64,000 nt of DNA from Cladophialophora immunda (lineage: Eukaryota > Ascomycota > Eurotiomycetes > Chaetothyriales > Herpotrichiellaceae): NCBI RefSeq assembly GCF_000835495.1, contig NW_015622546.1, positions 2,668,883 through 2,732,882 of the forward strand, in the 5' to 3' direction. Positions 20,436 through 30,619 of this stretch are shown piece after piece. The notes beneath the pieces were generated by a model. It worked only from the letters and a program-made list of their open reading frames with translations. It did no database searches and was not told the DNA's origin. A program made the translations under genes and the position numbers. Positions within the stretch are counted from its first letter, which is position 1; every line of letters starts with the position of its first letter.

Positions 20436-21557
20436 GTTGAATAAAGGATTGGAAAGCAGGATTTCAAACGAGTGACGATATAGAGAACGAGCGACTGAAG
20501 GAAAAGAAAGAGTGGATCTGCTTGATGGACAATGCAAACTCGGTATCGAACAGCCATGGCAAGTTTATATAGCTTCAGACAACCTTTCAACAACATTGCA
20601 AATACCACCTTCAAGATCATGATTCAGATTAATTTTGGTTCAGGGAACCACACGGCAATGTCTCGCAGATCCTTGGACCGAATGAAGCGGCTAGAATAAC
20701 CAAAGGGGTGGTTTTGCATCGGTGGAAGCCTCGCGAGGAGGATGAGATGCCCATCTTGGCAGGCCAATGTCCGATGCAAGGGAGATGATCGCCCGAGGCA
20801 ATGTCAACAATGGCATTCTTAAGATAGAAAACAATGGATTCCAACGGGAGAGTCATGAGCAAGGGCTTGTTTCAGCTGGAAACACTGGTCGACAGCAGAC
20901 CTGCAAGCTCGGAGCATAGCACTGCTGGTGGCCGAAGGATGGCATTCTCTCTCCTCGTGGTGGTGTCAATAGAGCAGGGTACACGAGCCCTCAGCCGGTA
21001 GGTGCTCTGAGCTTTCGACTCTGCCTTGGTGCAGCAAGAACAGCAGCGGCATTGCAAATAGCCTGACGGGACTCTTCAAAGCACATGTCATGCATCCACA
21101 GCTGAACAAGACTCACAGGCAGGAGAGTAAAGGGGCAGTTCCGCAAAATGTCGGGACCAGAAAATGTAGACATAGTCGCCAGAGTAGCTCTGAGCTTCTG
21201 AGAGCGTGAACAACAAGATTGAGGACTAGAGCAGCCAGACAGGTAGAGGGTTGTGAAAGCAAGGGCAGTGATATATCACAGGCTAGAGGACAGAAAGCAG
21301 GACGTCAGAAGCGCAGACGGAAAAATTGGCGTCGGAACGGAAATACTTTTAATGACGTGGCCATCTTTCAGCGGCTCGGAGCTGAAAGGTTGGAGCCGAA
21401 GTCAGTCAGTGTCACCCTTTTGCTGCAACCTGCGGCAGCCAGTTCTTTGGGCTTCTTGAAGGAAAGCAACAGCAGGCCAAGATGAACACGCTCTCTCAGT
21501 CGTTATAGCCTGTTGTCCTCCGCCAACCTCTCTCATGTCAAGCGATCTCCCGCCACT
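20436..21557. other. Divergent intergenic region
   Basis: 1.1 kb between the glycoprotein start (minus) and the LAMTOR1-like start (plus). Short frames on both strands look random. It should contain both promoters. Confidence 0.45.
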
Positions 21558-22182
21558 ATGGGAGTCTGCCTCTCCTGTCTAGGCGTTGGCCGTCGCACCC
21601 ACCATGAGGTAAGTCACGAACACATACACACGCCCCTCTCGCCCAACAAATGAACCAATGCGCGCTTTCTTGGGAGGCGACCACCCGCTAATGAAGGCGT
21701 GTCTACAGTCTGACCGTACCCGTCTTCTCTACGATGATTACCCAGCCGGCCACAGCTACGGGACATGGGGCGCATCGAGCGTACCTCCTCAAAACCTGAT
21801 GAGCCCGGAGGAAGTACAGCGCGAACAAGAAGCCCTGGACGGCATCGCCCGGTGGGCAAGCGATCAGATTGTTGAAATCTTCCCCCACAACCACCGTTCC
21901 CTGATCATGTCCGGATCGCTGCTCAACGGAGTCAATCATGCCAGCGTCGGCGAACAGATCACAGCCAACCCCTCATCTTCCCAACATCAAGATATCCTCC
22001 TGTCCCTGATTCCCGGGGACAAATCAAAACGCTCGATACGGATATATCCTGCGTCGCGACCGACCTCAAAGAGCGGCCAGTCTCTCCGAAGTAAGAGTTC
22101 GGTCAGCACAGGGATGAACGGCAGTGGTGGAAAACAGGGAGGCGATTCTGTCCTGGTCACGCTCGATGTTAGCTTGCCGTAA
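21558..22182 (+). CDS. LAMTOR1 / Ego1(Meh1)-like lysosomal-vacuolar anchor protein
   Basis: Two exons, 21558-21608 and 21709-22182, around a 100-nt phase-0 intron (GTAAGT donor, CTACAG acceptor), give 174 aa. The 17-codon first exon encodes MGVCLSCLGVGRRTHHE: Gly2 for N-myristoylation and Cys4/Cys7 for palmitoylation, the membrane-anchor signature of LAMTOR1 and yeast Ego1. Exon 2 continues SDRTRLLYDDYPAG and then the helical EEVQREQEALDGIARWASDQ of the LAMTOR1 domain. In yeast and animals this protein tethers the EGO/Ragulator complex, which recruits Rag GTPases and TORC1 in response to amino acids. The first exon was found only by splicing. The frame stays open beyond the TAA stop (see findings). 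Confidence 0.85.
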
Positions 22183-23316
22183 AGGGACTGGCGAGATTCT
22201 AGGGTACGGGGATGGAAGGAGGGCCATCTGGTCAATTTGATTGTCCGCGCCGTCGCTGCCGACAAGTTGTGGCATCATGTACAAGAGCCACTCTACCCTG
22301 CCAGGTTGCCGTACTTCAAGACTTCCAACACAGATACAGGCTTGGCGCAGGGTTATTACTTGGACGGATACACGGCGCATTTTCATGAGGACGGCGTCAT
22401 GTTCAAGGAGGTTAGCCAGGACTTATCAGCGCAGCCGGCGGCAGCTTGACAACCACCAGGCCATTGACGGGTAAGGGTTAAAGCCGGTAAAGCGACTCGT
22501 TTTTGCTTTGAGCGCATGCTGGGAGGCCAGAAGGACTTGAGTGTGCTTTCTGAAAGAGAGACAGGAAAGATCGAAGAAATTGGGTGACTGAGCAGACTAC
22601 TGAGCAAGATGGTGGGTCACAGCTATGCTGATACTATTACTTTGAGAGATGGCGCTGTATCAACGGCGAGATTTTCCTTGTCATAGAGGGGCGGCTCTAC
22701 TGTATATCAAATCTACGATTCATTTCAATGGGATTCGAGGCTGGGAACACAAAATGTTCAAAAACCATTTATGCAGAAAGCAAGAACCTAAGAATATGGA
22801 AAACGCCAACTGTGATTTCCTATGCTGCTGGCCCGAAAAAGGAGGGCGACTATTTGAAGGACTTGGGGGTATCTCTGAACTCGGATCATGCTGCTTCGCT
22901 ATCTGCTTGTGAGAGACAGACGCGGCTGGGGTATCTCAATTGTTCAATGGTGCGTGAAAAGCAATATTCTCCGACCGTCCTTCCCGGTCCGTTAGCCCAA
23001 CTGTGGTCATGTGTTTGTGTGTTAGGGAATGAATGCTTGAAGAACGAAGGGTATCATCGCTTCAGCAAGTTTCGTATTGGCGTCAAAAGGGGTATAATGT
23101 TGGATTAGACGCTTGTCGACTAGACTGAAGGACAGTGCTGAAATTATGAAAACAAACTCCGCGGAACCGCGTTGGGAGTAGTGGTCGGGCAAAGCACGAG
23201 AGTCAAAGGCTTGATATGAAATCGGTTGCGCGCTTCTGGACAACCGGCAGATGTTGTGTGAGATTTGAGCTCTTGATCATCCATCAAGCATCGTGTCCGT
23301 TCCCGGAAGACGTAGC
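22183..23316. other. Convergent intergenic region with open in-frame tract
   Basis: The first 267 nt (22183-22449) stay open in the same frame as the preceding gene after its TAA, encoding 88 codons including GYYLDGYTAHFHEDGVMF. The rest, including a 126-codon plus-strand frame at 22728-23108, has no recognisable protein character. Confidence 0.4.
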
Positions 23317-23614
23317 CTACTGGGCAGCAGGAGTGTTCGCCGGGGCAGGGTCGGCGGGCTTATCGGTAGCCGCTGGGGCATCGGTTGGGGCAGTGCCTGT
23401 AAAGAGTGTGAGACATGCTGTTGTTACCGCGACAGACCGGAATATACTCACCAGCAGGAGGAGCAGCGGCATCACTGGACGAAGGCGCAGCGGCAGTATC
23501 TGTAGGCGTTGGCTTAGGAACTGCTGCAGCAGTGCCATTGGTATCTGTCTTGGTACCAGCAGTGCTGCTCTCCTTGTCCTTCTTGCGTCTGAAGAGAGCC
23601 TTGAGCTTGTCCAT
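23317..23614 (-). CDS. Small Pro/Ala-rich protein with basic N-terminus
   Basis: Two exons, 23614-23452 and 23396-23317, are joined by a 55-nt intron (GTGAGT donor, TTACAG acceptor) that keeps frame and composition, giving 80 aa. It starts with a basic amphipathic segment MDKLKALFRRKKDKESS and then becomes a low-complexity Ala/Pro/Thr chain (AAAVPKPTPTDTAAAPSSSD, then TAPTDAPAATDKPADPAP) ending AAQ. There is no signal peptide, Cys or fold-like segment, so it is probably disordered. Similar short MDKLK...FKKK proteins occur in related fungi, as far as I recall. Function unknown. The perfect splice and the continuity of composition are the main evidence. Confidence 0.65.
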
Positions 23615-25331
23615 TGCGTCGAGGGCTGTGATTAATCGACTTGTATCAGAAAGGGATGTTGATCTTGATCTTGTATGTGAAAGCTAATCCGGGCCACCGG
23701 AGGAACAGGGGTTTCGAATGTAGGAGATTCAGAGGAGAGACATACGAATTCCAGGCATATGGGCTGGCAGAGATTTGGGCCTGGGGAGGGACGGGTTTAA
23801 GTAGGCGCGAAGCAGTTGGGTAGGTAGGCACGATGTTTCTGTCCGGTTCGATAGGAACGGGCGGGAGGGGGGGGATGATAGGGTCTTCCGAGGTGATAAC
23901 TAGTCAGAAGGGAGTGAGGAGCGATGCAGTGAGTGGACAGTCGGACGTGACGCAAGAGCGATGGCTTGGAGAGTAAGATGGCTCAAGACGGCAAGATGCG
24001 AAGGTTGTTGACCTTGTCTCGTGATGGCGCAACAGGGAGAAGATGAGGTGAGGGTGGAGGAGGATTGGACGAAGAGTCGCACTTCGAGTCGGAGATGCCA
24101 AAACTTTAGCTTGGCTGGATAAGTGATCAGGTCTGATTGTTTAGCAGCGATTCAGGCATTTCCCGGAAGCGAAGTAGGTAGTTTGATGCTGGTTAGTCTT
24201 TTCGGTCCTGGAGTCTTGAGCGCGGTCGCACGGAACAGGTCGCCACTGGGCAAATGAGAAGTTGTATAGCGCATCGAAGCTTAAGCTGCGGACTTGGGGA
24301 CTCCAAACTGCGCCTCACAACGCGCACCAACTGCTAGTCTCTTGTGATCTTCTGATCTGCGAGTCACTCGCCCACGTTTCAACGGTCACCACATTCCTCC
24401 TTTTGAATAAGATAAGCAGGCATTCCGATGCCGACCAATACTGATAGTGTTTCGTGCGCTTCTTTGACCGAGTCGACTGGTCTAAATGTCCGTCTTTCCA
24501 AGGTTCTGCGGGTTGCCTAAGGGCAGATCGAATAGGCACACCAAGCTCTTATTCCCAGTTCACCTGGCTAGCTTGACACAACATCAAATTGGTCTGGGAT
24601 GCGCACAAGACTTACCTGCTGCTGTCTCACATTGACGAAGTTCGGCTTTCCCCGCGGAATCCCTACTTGTTCATCGTTCGTCAGGGCTTCAAATCTAATG
24701 CGTCATTATGGAAGTGAGATTAGACACCCAAGGAAAAGAAAGATGAGAATAAGATCTTGGGTTGAACAGCTATTTCCCCACTGACAATGGGCGACGCTGG
24801 GGATAAAAAGCGCGGCGGGAGGCCGGGCTGCTGACAATATCCACAGCATCGACGCTGCAGACACTGACGTCTATGCTTGCTCATCCAGATCGCAGCCATC
24901 GCAGCCTGATTACCTTTTCACTACGAACCTCCGTTTGCCTTCCTGCCTCACACTGCCTCGTCGACGTCCGCCATACCTGACAGCCTTGAGTCTTACCCCG
25001 AGACTGCAATATCTGGGGCTCAATGGAAACTCCACCACACTCGTTGCCTATCCAGAAGGGTGTCTCCCAAACAAAACCCCAATGAAGCGCGGCAATTCCG
25101 CCGTTGGAGAAGTTGGATGACAGCCCAATATCTCTCCCCGCACATGCTCAAGCTCGGTACCATAGCCTACGGCTAGCGGGGTATTCGAGGTTTGATGGCA
25201 TTGATCTATAGAAGAGTTCTCATATTCGCAGCCTGCTTTGACTGAGAAATTCGACCCTCCAAGATCAGCTGCTCTTCCCTCGAACGGTTTCAATACATCG
25301 GAAAAAAGAGGCAACCAATCACCTCGACACC
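23615..25331. other. 1.7-kb divergent intergenic region
   Basis: It lies between the starts of the 80-residue protein gene (minus) and the CMD-like gene (plus), so two promoters are expected. A TAAAAAG-like AT patch near 24805 precedes pyrimidine-rich sequence. No coding frame is supported. Confidence 0.45.
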
Positions 25332-25956
25332 ATGCGTCTCGACTACGTCCCCAACCCTCCAACCAATCTCTCCCCGGAGGACCAAGAGGTCCTGGAGCGG
25401 GTCAAGGCACGCCGGGGTGCCATGGGCCTTATCGCGCTGGATTTAACCCTTTTGCATGCTCCCAAGATCGCAGATGGTTCGTCGTAGCCGGTTACTGGGA
25501 ATCCCGGTGTCCAGCGCTAACAGATTGCTAGGTTGGAACGCCCTCCTCGGCGCGGTGCGGACGAAGAACTCCCTGCCAGACGATATCCGCGAGATCGCCA
25601 TCTGCCGCCCAGCCTTGATCAACCGAGCCTGGTTCGAATGGAATGCCCACGCCCCTATCCTCTTGAACTCCGCTGGCTTTTCGGAAGAAAAACTGTCTGT
25701 GGTGAAACAGCTGCACCCGACGTCCAAGGGAGCGCTCGACGATCGCCAATGGGCCGTTCTGAGATATGCGGATGCCATGACTCGGGAGGTGTCTGTCCCT
25801 CAGAGTGTCTTTGACGAAGTCAAGGCTGCCGGTTTCAGTAACCAGGAGATAGTCGAGATGACGGCCACAGTTGCGAGTTACAACATGGTCAGCCGGTTTT
25901 TGGTCGCATTGGATATTGGAGAGGCAAACGACAAGGCTCCAGATTTTGCCAAATAG
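25332..25956 (+). CDS. Carboxymuconolactone decarboxylase / AhpD-like protein
   Basis: Two exons, 25332-25476 and 25532-25956, around a 55-nt intron (GTTCGT donor, GCTAAC branch-like site, GCTAG acceptor) give 189 aa from MRLDYVPNPPTNL. The junction rebuilds KIADGWNALLGAVRTKN. The CMD fold is indicated by LPDDIREIAICRPALINRAW followed by FEWNAHAPI, the usual Glu/His motif of the family, and by DDRQWAVLRYADAM and EIVEMTATVASYNMVSRFLV. It lacks the CxxC of peroxidase-type AhpD. Fungal CMD-like proteins act on lactones or peroxides, or are uncharacterised. It lies tail-to-tail with a 2-oxoglutarate dioxygenase. Confidence 0.87.
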
Positions 25957-26394
25957 GGGAGAAGCGCTGGACGGAATCCTTTTGACAAGGATTGGACCAA
26001 GAGTCGCTCCTTGCTCAGCTCCAGAGGCTATCTTCATTTAAACCATATCGTATAAGACAGTCGCTTGACTCTTATCAAAGTAACCTCCAGGTCAGATTTC
26101 AGCTTCCTTTCCTTCTCCGTAGGCTAGCGTAGGCGAGCATATGCTAGAGCCCCCAGAATCACGTCCGTGACTCGTCTCAACAGGCAAGCTCTTGGGAGTT
26201 CTCATCGAAGCCAGCGTCCAGCCACCCGCTACTGCCTTTAACATAGTTTCATCGAAGGGCTCGAGTGGTCTCCAACCCGTTCTACTCCGTGGATTTTGCA
26301 CACCGGAGTTATGTCTCTGATATCGGGCCTCGAATTTCCCGCGGGTGATCTTGTCTCTTGTGTTCATAACTCTCAGTGACCATTCTCTCATTTT
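25957..26394. other. Convergent 3' intergenic spacer
   Basis: 438 nt between two gene ends. It should contain both terminators; no other structure is seen. Confidence 0.5.
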
Positions 26395-27647
26395 TCAGTA
26401 AACAGCCACCTTCTTGTCCATGTCGGTCTGCTGAAACCTCAATTGACACCAGTCGCCACATGAGATCGGTTCGTACTTTGGGGGATTCTTCTCGTCCACG
26501 CAGCTGGGCAGCACGCCGCACTTCTCGTTGAAATTGAACCCGAAGAAAAATGGCATCGAATACCTAGTCAGGGGAAAGGTCGGTCAGCAATTGGGGATGT
26601 TAGACGATAGCAGACAACCCAGACGACGCACCTGTCGACCGTGGAACGGTTGTATACTCTGTGCACGGTCGACTTCATCCGGTCGTTGGTCAAGCGCATC
26701 AGATAGTCGCCTATATTGACGACGAAAGTGCCTTCGATCGGCGTCGCCTTGATCCACTGCCCTTCTTTGTTCAGCACTTGCAAGCCGCCGTTCATATCCT
26801 GCCAGAGCAACGTGAAGCACTGGAGGTCGGTGTGCGATCCGAGCCCGACGTCCTGGCTCTTCGCCGCGTCTTCTGCCGACATGGCAGGGTAGTAGTTGAA
26901 CACGCCGTCGCTTCCAGGGTAGGTCGTCACGGCGTCGAAGTAATCCTCCGGAAGATCCAGGCAGAGAGCAAATATCCTGACCAGCCTGCGTGCAAGCTTG
27001 AGACATTCCTGCCAGTAGGCGATACAATCACTTTTGTAGCCAGCCAAGTGTTCCGTGCCTTCCCAGACATAGTTCTCCCCGCGGATATATGGCTGGACTT
27101 CCGCGGGTACAGCGTCAGGGTCCTTGGGATCTGGATCGTATTGCGGCTCGTATCTCCACGCGAAAGACTCGCGGTAGTCCACTGTGCATGGGTCAAATCA
27201 CATCAACACACGCGAGCAACAATGTCTCGGGGGGGTGGGGAGTCCATGTAACTGACATCCTTCCGAAGGACTGGCCATTGCAGTGTTCTTTGCTGAATAG
27301 CCATTGTACCACTTCCCTTTGGACTTGGACACCAACATTTTCTTGTCCTCGGGCTGTGCGAAGAAAGCCCGGGAGGCGTCCAAAGCAGCTTGGATGGTGG
27401 TTTCGGGGATGGCATGATTGCGGATGTAGAAGAATCCCGTATTCTCGGCCGCATGCTGGATGTCCTGGGCGAGAGCCTTCCGGGCCTCGAGATCGCCGTA
27501 TATCGGACTGAGGTCGATCAGCGGGATCTCGTCTGGTCGGGCGTCTCGGGGCGGATGCGTCGATACATTGCGATAGACCGGCCCGTAAGCCGTGCGAAGC
27601 TCAAGTTTCACAAACCCCGGCTGCTCGACTTGGGACATTGCTGACAT
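26395..27647 (-). CDS. 2-oxoglutarate/Fe(II)-dependent dioxygenase (isopenicillin-N-synthase-like)
   Basis: Three exons, 27647-27257, 27181-26632 and 26563-26395 (introns of 75 and 68 nt), encode 369 aa from MSAMSQVEQPGFVKLELRTA. An N-terminal DIOX_N domain (IPLIDLSPIYGD, then NTGFFYIRNHAIP) precedes the double-stranded beta-helix. Iron ligands are H247 and D249 (GLGSHTDLQCF) and H304 (STVHRVYN); the 2-oxoglutarate clamp is R314-Y-S316, with the Arg codon split by intron 2. Intron 1 rebuilds SPSEGLDYRESFAWRY, as in related dioxygenases. The set of catalytic residues is complete. Known members hydroxylate or desaturate small molecules and secondary metabolites; the substrate here is unknown. 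The last exon ends QQTDMDKKVAVY. Confidence 0.9.
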
Positions 27648-28429
27648 TGCTGTTACGAATGGACGCTCCGCAACGATTGGGATTGACCCGGCGGGCGGTA
27701 CGACTCGGTCTTTGATATATCTGAAGTCAATAAGTGCGAGGTTGATGCCTTGCTTTAGGCAGAAGCTTTCAGGGGGTGGACAGCCTTCCTATTATGTTAT
27801 CATTCACACCTACCAGGACATGTCCGTGGGCGGCGAGCTCCGAGATATGTGGCATGTATTTACCTTGAAGAGGACATGAGAGTGAGCAATTACCCGTCTG
27901 CCTGAGGAACGGATGGTAAGGTGGTCGAGGCGTGTCAGCTTGATAACATTCGGCATAGGATGTACTTTGTTCCGTTGCGATACAGGGTGATTCTTTCAAC
28001 GTCAAACAACCTCCTTTCTTCACACACGCAAGAACTTTCTCTCTGTGTCCCAAGTCGACACATATATTTGACCGGAAGCTCTCATCTCCTCGTCTTTGAT
28101 GGCCTCGTGCACTTACTGACCAAGAATCCAGCACACTGGTAAAGACAGACAGCAAGAGAGAAAGGATCCAATGGAAGAAATCCCAATAGTCCCTCCAACG
28201 AATGATTCCCAGCCTCGAAGTCTCCCTCACCTCTGATCCCGAGCCATGCAGTCGATAGAGCCTGGCCCAACACCGGCTCGAGATATATCATGAGCTGTTC
28301 CCTTTCGCTCACGGCGCAAGGAGTATGTATGAGGCGCGTTGCCGAGTGAGTCGGCGTGAAAGTGTGATAACATACTTCAAGGCTGTGCTGCCTTTGCCAG
28401 ATCTTCTTTCTTGTGTGTCTCATCCCCTC
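27648..28429. other. Intergenic, dioxygenase promoter and SDR 3' flank
   Basis: 782 nt. A minus-strand 153-codon open frame here has no family resemblance and I regard it as chance. Confidence 0.45.
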
Positions 28430-29437
28430 CTATTTTGTCTTTTCCGCTCTCGCCACCTCCTCTCTTACCATCGCCATCATTGCCTTCTCCACGGCCCACG
28501 CAGGCAGCCTCATCATCAGGCCAATCTGCAACCCATGAGGCCAGTACGGCGTGCAGACGGGATAGCCACAGCCCAGCTTTCCCAGACACGCCTTCGCCGT
28601 CGTCGCCACGTTTGGGGAGAATAGGCCTTCCATCGCGGCCGCGACACCATCATCATCAACATCACCACCACCACCACCACCATCACCGCCCAACTTCGGG
28701 GTGATGACCCTGCCCACAATGACGGACATGACATCGACATCGAGGCCCTGGACCCTCAGCTCCGCGGCCAGGGACGAGCTCCATCTCGACACGAACCCCT
28801 TGGCCGCCGAGTATGCGACGAGATAGGGTGCCGGCAGGGCCTCCACGCCACTGCTGACGCTGAGGATCGCCGCCGGCTGGGCCCTGTCGCGTGCAAGCAC
28901 CGGGATCAAGACACGAGTGATCTGCGCCATGAAGCGTGCGTTGAGGTTGATGACGGCGTCGAGTTCCCCGGCCGATCTGTCCGTGAGAGGGCAGTATCCG
29001 TGCTTGAACCCGCCGGGCCCGCCGACGTTGTTGACCAGGATCGTCAGCCTGAGGCCCCCGACCGCATCTAGCACTTTCGTGTCGAATCCCCCTGGCCGGG
29101 TTTCCGCGGCGTCGAGGACGAGCAATCGGACCTCACACCCCTGAAACTCCGTCTCCAGCTCGGCCTTGACCCTCTGCAATTTCTCCTCGTTGCGCCCATG
29201 GACCACCACGCTGAACCCGCGCGCGCACAGCTCCCGCGCGAAGCCTTTCCCGATCCCGTCGCTGGCGCCGGTGACCAGGGCCCACGCCCTGCTCTCTTGC
29301 CCGGGTGTCCTAGGTTTGTAGCGCGAGAGGTCCGAGGAGTACAAGTAGAACTGGACAACGAGGAAGATTTTGTAAAGGAAGTGTATCAGTGTGAGGAAGC
29401 CGAGCGCGGAAGAAACGTCGCGGAGTGAAATGGCCAT
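28430..29437 (-). CDS. Membrane-anchored SDR, 17beta-HSD12 / very-long-chain 3-ketoacyl-CoA reductase-like
   Basis: Single exon, 335 aa. A hydrophobic N-terminal segment (residues 11-33) precedes the classical short-chain dehydrogenase core: TGASDGIG (56-63, NADP-binding), NNVGGP (136-141), N166, and the catalytic triad S196, Y209 (YSAAK) and K213. The overall layout matches ER 3-ketoacyl-CoA / 17beta-hydroxysteroid reductases. Yeast Ifa38 is the fatty-acid elongation member; this protein is more divergent and could serve another substrate. Residues 250-264 form a Gly6/Asp-rich insert encoded by a (GGT/GAT)n microsatellite in the region before the C-terminal helix. The C-terminus EKTK is basic but not a perfect dilysine ER signal. 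Confidence 0.85.
   Translation of the reverse strand: MAISLRDVSSALGFLTLIHFLYKIFLVVQFYLYSSDLSRYKPRTPGQESRAWALVTGASDGIGKGFARELCARGFSVVVHGRNEEKLQRVKAELETEFQGCEVRLLVLDAAETRPGGFDTKVLDAVGGLRLTILVNNVGGPGGFKHGYCPLTDRSAGELDAVINLNARFMAQITRVLIPVLARDRAQPAAILSVSSGVEALPAPYLVAYSAAKGFVSRWSSSLAAELRVQGLDVDVMSVIVGRVITPKLGGDGGGGGGDVDDDGVAAAMEGLFSPNVATTAKACLGKLGCGYPVCTPYWPHGLQIGLMMRLPAWAVEKAMMAMVREEVARAEKTK
28647..28690. repeat. CAT/CAC trinucleotide microsatellite inside the SDR gene
   Basis: A run of cat and cac triplets on the plus strand is read on the minus strand as GGT/GAT and encodes a Gly- and Asp-rich segment of the SDR. It is a likely length-variable site. Confidence 0.8.
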
Positions 29438-30619
29438 TCTTCTCCTTCCTCTCCGTCTTTCTCTTTCTCATTCCTGTCTGGGGGCTTGGTTTCTGTAATA
29501 TCTCCTTCTACTCAACCCTTCTCCTTCTTTTCCTCTCTTGCGAGTCTTATGTCCCCCCCTCCCTGTTCTCTTTTCCCGCTCTCGTCTCTTGTTGTTGTGG
29601 GGAACGAAGTAAGTCTATCGTGAAGCTACCGTCGATAGTTCCATTTCAGTGTGTAGCGTGGAGAAAGTCCAGCCTTCTTGATGTCGGAAACGGAGCTTGA
29701 GGTCTCACGCTTGCTTGCTTACCTGCATCCACTCGTGTCTGTGTGCATGCATGCACACCACCCACAAACACGAATACAACGAATACACCAAGGATACGAA
29801 GGCACCAACAACTTTGACGCCGCGCCCGTGTCCAAGGAGTCCAGACTGCTCTGCTTCTCTTGGCAAATGACTGACTAGCCGACTGACTGAGCGTGACACG
29901 AGCCCAGCAATGGTCTCGTAGACGCAAATCAACTTGACTTGAACACGACTTAACCCTGGCGTAATCTGGGCTCGTGTAGTATACGATTTGGACTTCCGCC
30001 TCTCTAGCAAAAAGCACACCATTTCGCGCTTTTCCCCTTCTGTTGCCAGCTTACCTTTGAGTGTATGGTACCGTACCTAAGAATACAGCAAGGTTCAAGA
30101 TGGACGCACACCTCTGAAGTACCTGTGCAATAGAAATGTATGTCAAGAGCTCGAGACAGAGCGACCAGTCCGCAACGTCACTCCCCAAGAAATTGAGCTG
30201 CCGAACGTTCTCTGTACACATATCCGACATATTGAAAGCTGTCGAGCACTTTGGCAAGGAAAGAAAAAACAGACGCAAACATGGAAAAGGTATCTGTGGA
30301 AGTCTTCTGTGGTTGACTCTCTGTCTCCTTGAGACAATCCGTTTTCATTTCAGTGTTTCTGTCTTGTGGAAACAGCTCCTATCGTACTCTGTTCAGTCTG
30401 GTGTCTCGATGCTGAGAGACATATCGCCCACGCTTTGGGGATTTCAGTTCAGCTTCACTATGGTACATGTATGTGCACATAACGCGTATTCGCCGTCTAT
30501 TGAGCATATCGCTATGCAGAGTGTCACAGGCGTCGCTCATTCCTCTGCAAAGTAAAGACGATCTCAAGTCTCTGGCGGAGTAAAGACGAGTTCGATTCCT
30601 TCACAGAGCACAGAAGACC
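29438..30619. other. Intergenic, SDR promoter and regulator 3' flank
   Basis: 1.2 kb. The first ~150 nt upstream of the SDR is strongly pyrimidine-rich on the plus strand (ttcttctccttcctctccg-like). Open frames are short and lack protein character. Confidence 0.45.

Noticed and set aside
22728..23108. 126-codon plus-strand frame
   Set aside because: No recognisable motif; lies in a convergent intergenic region with low coding character.
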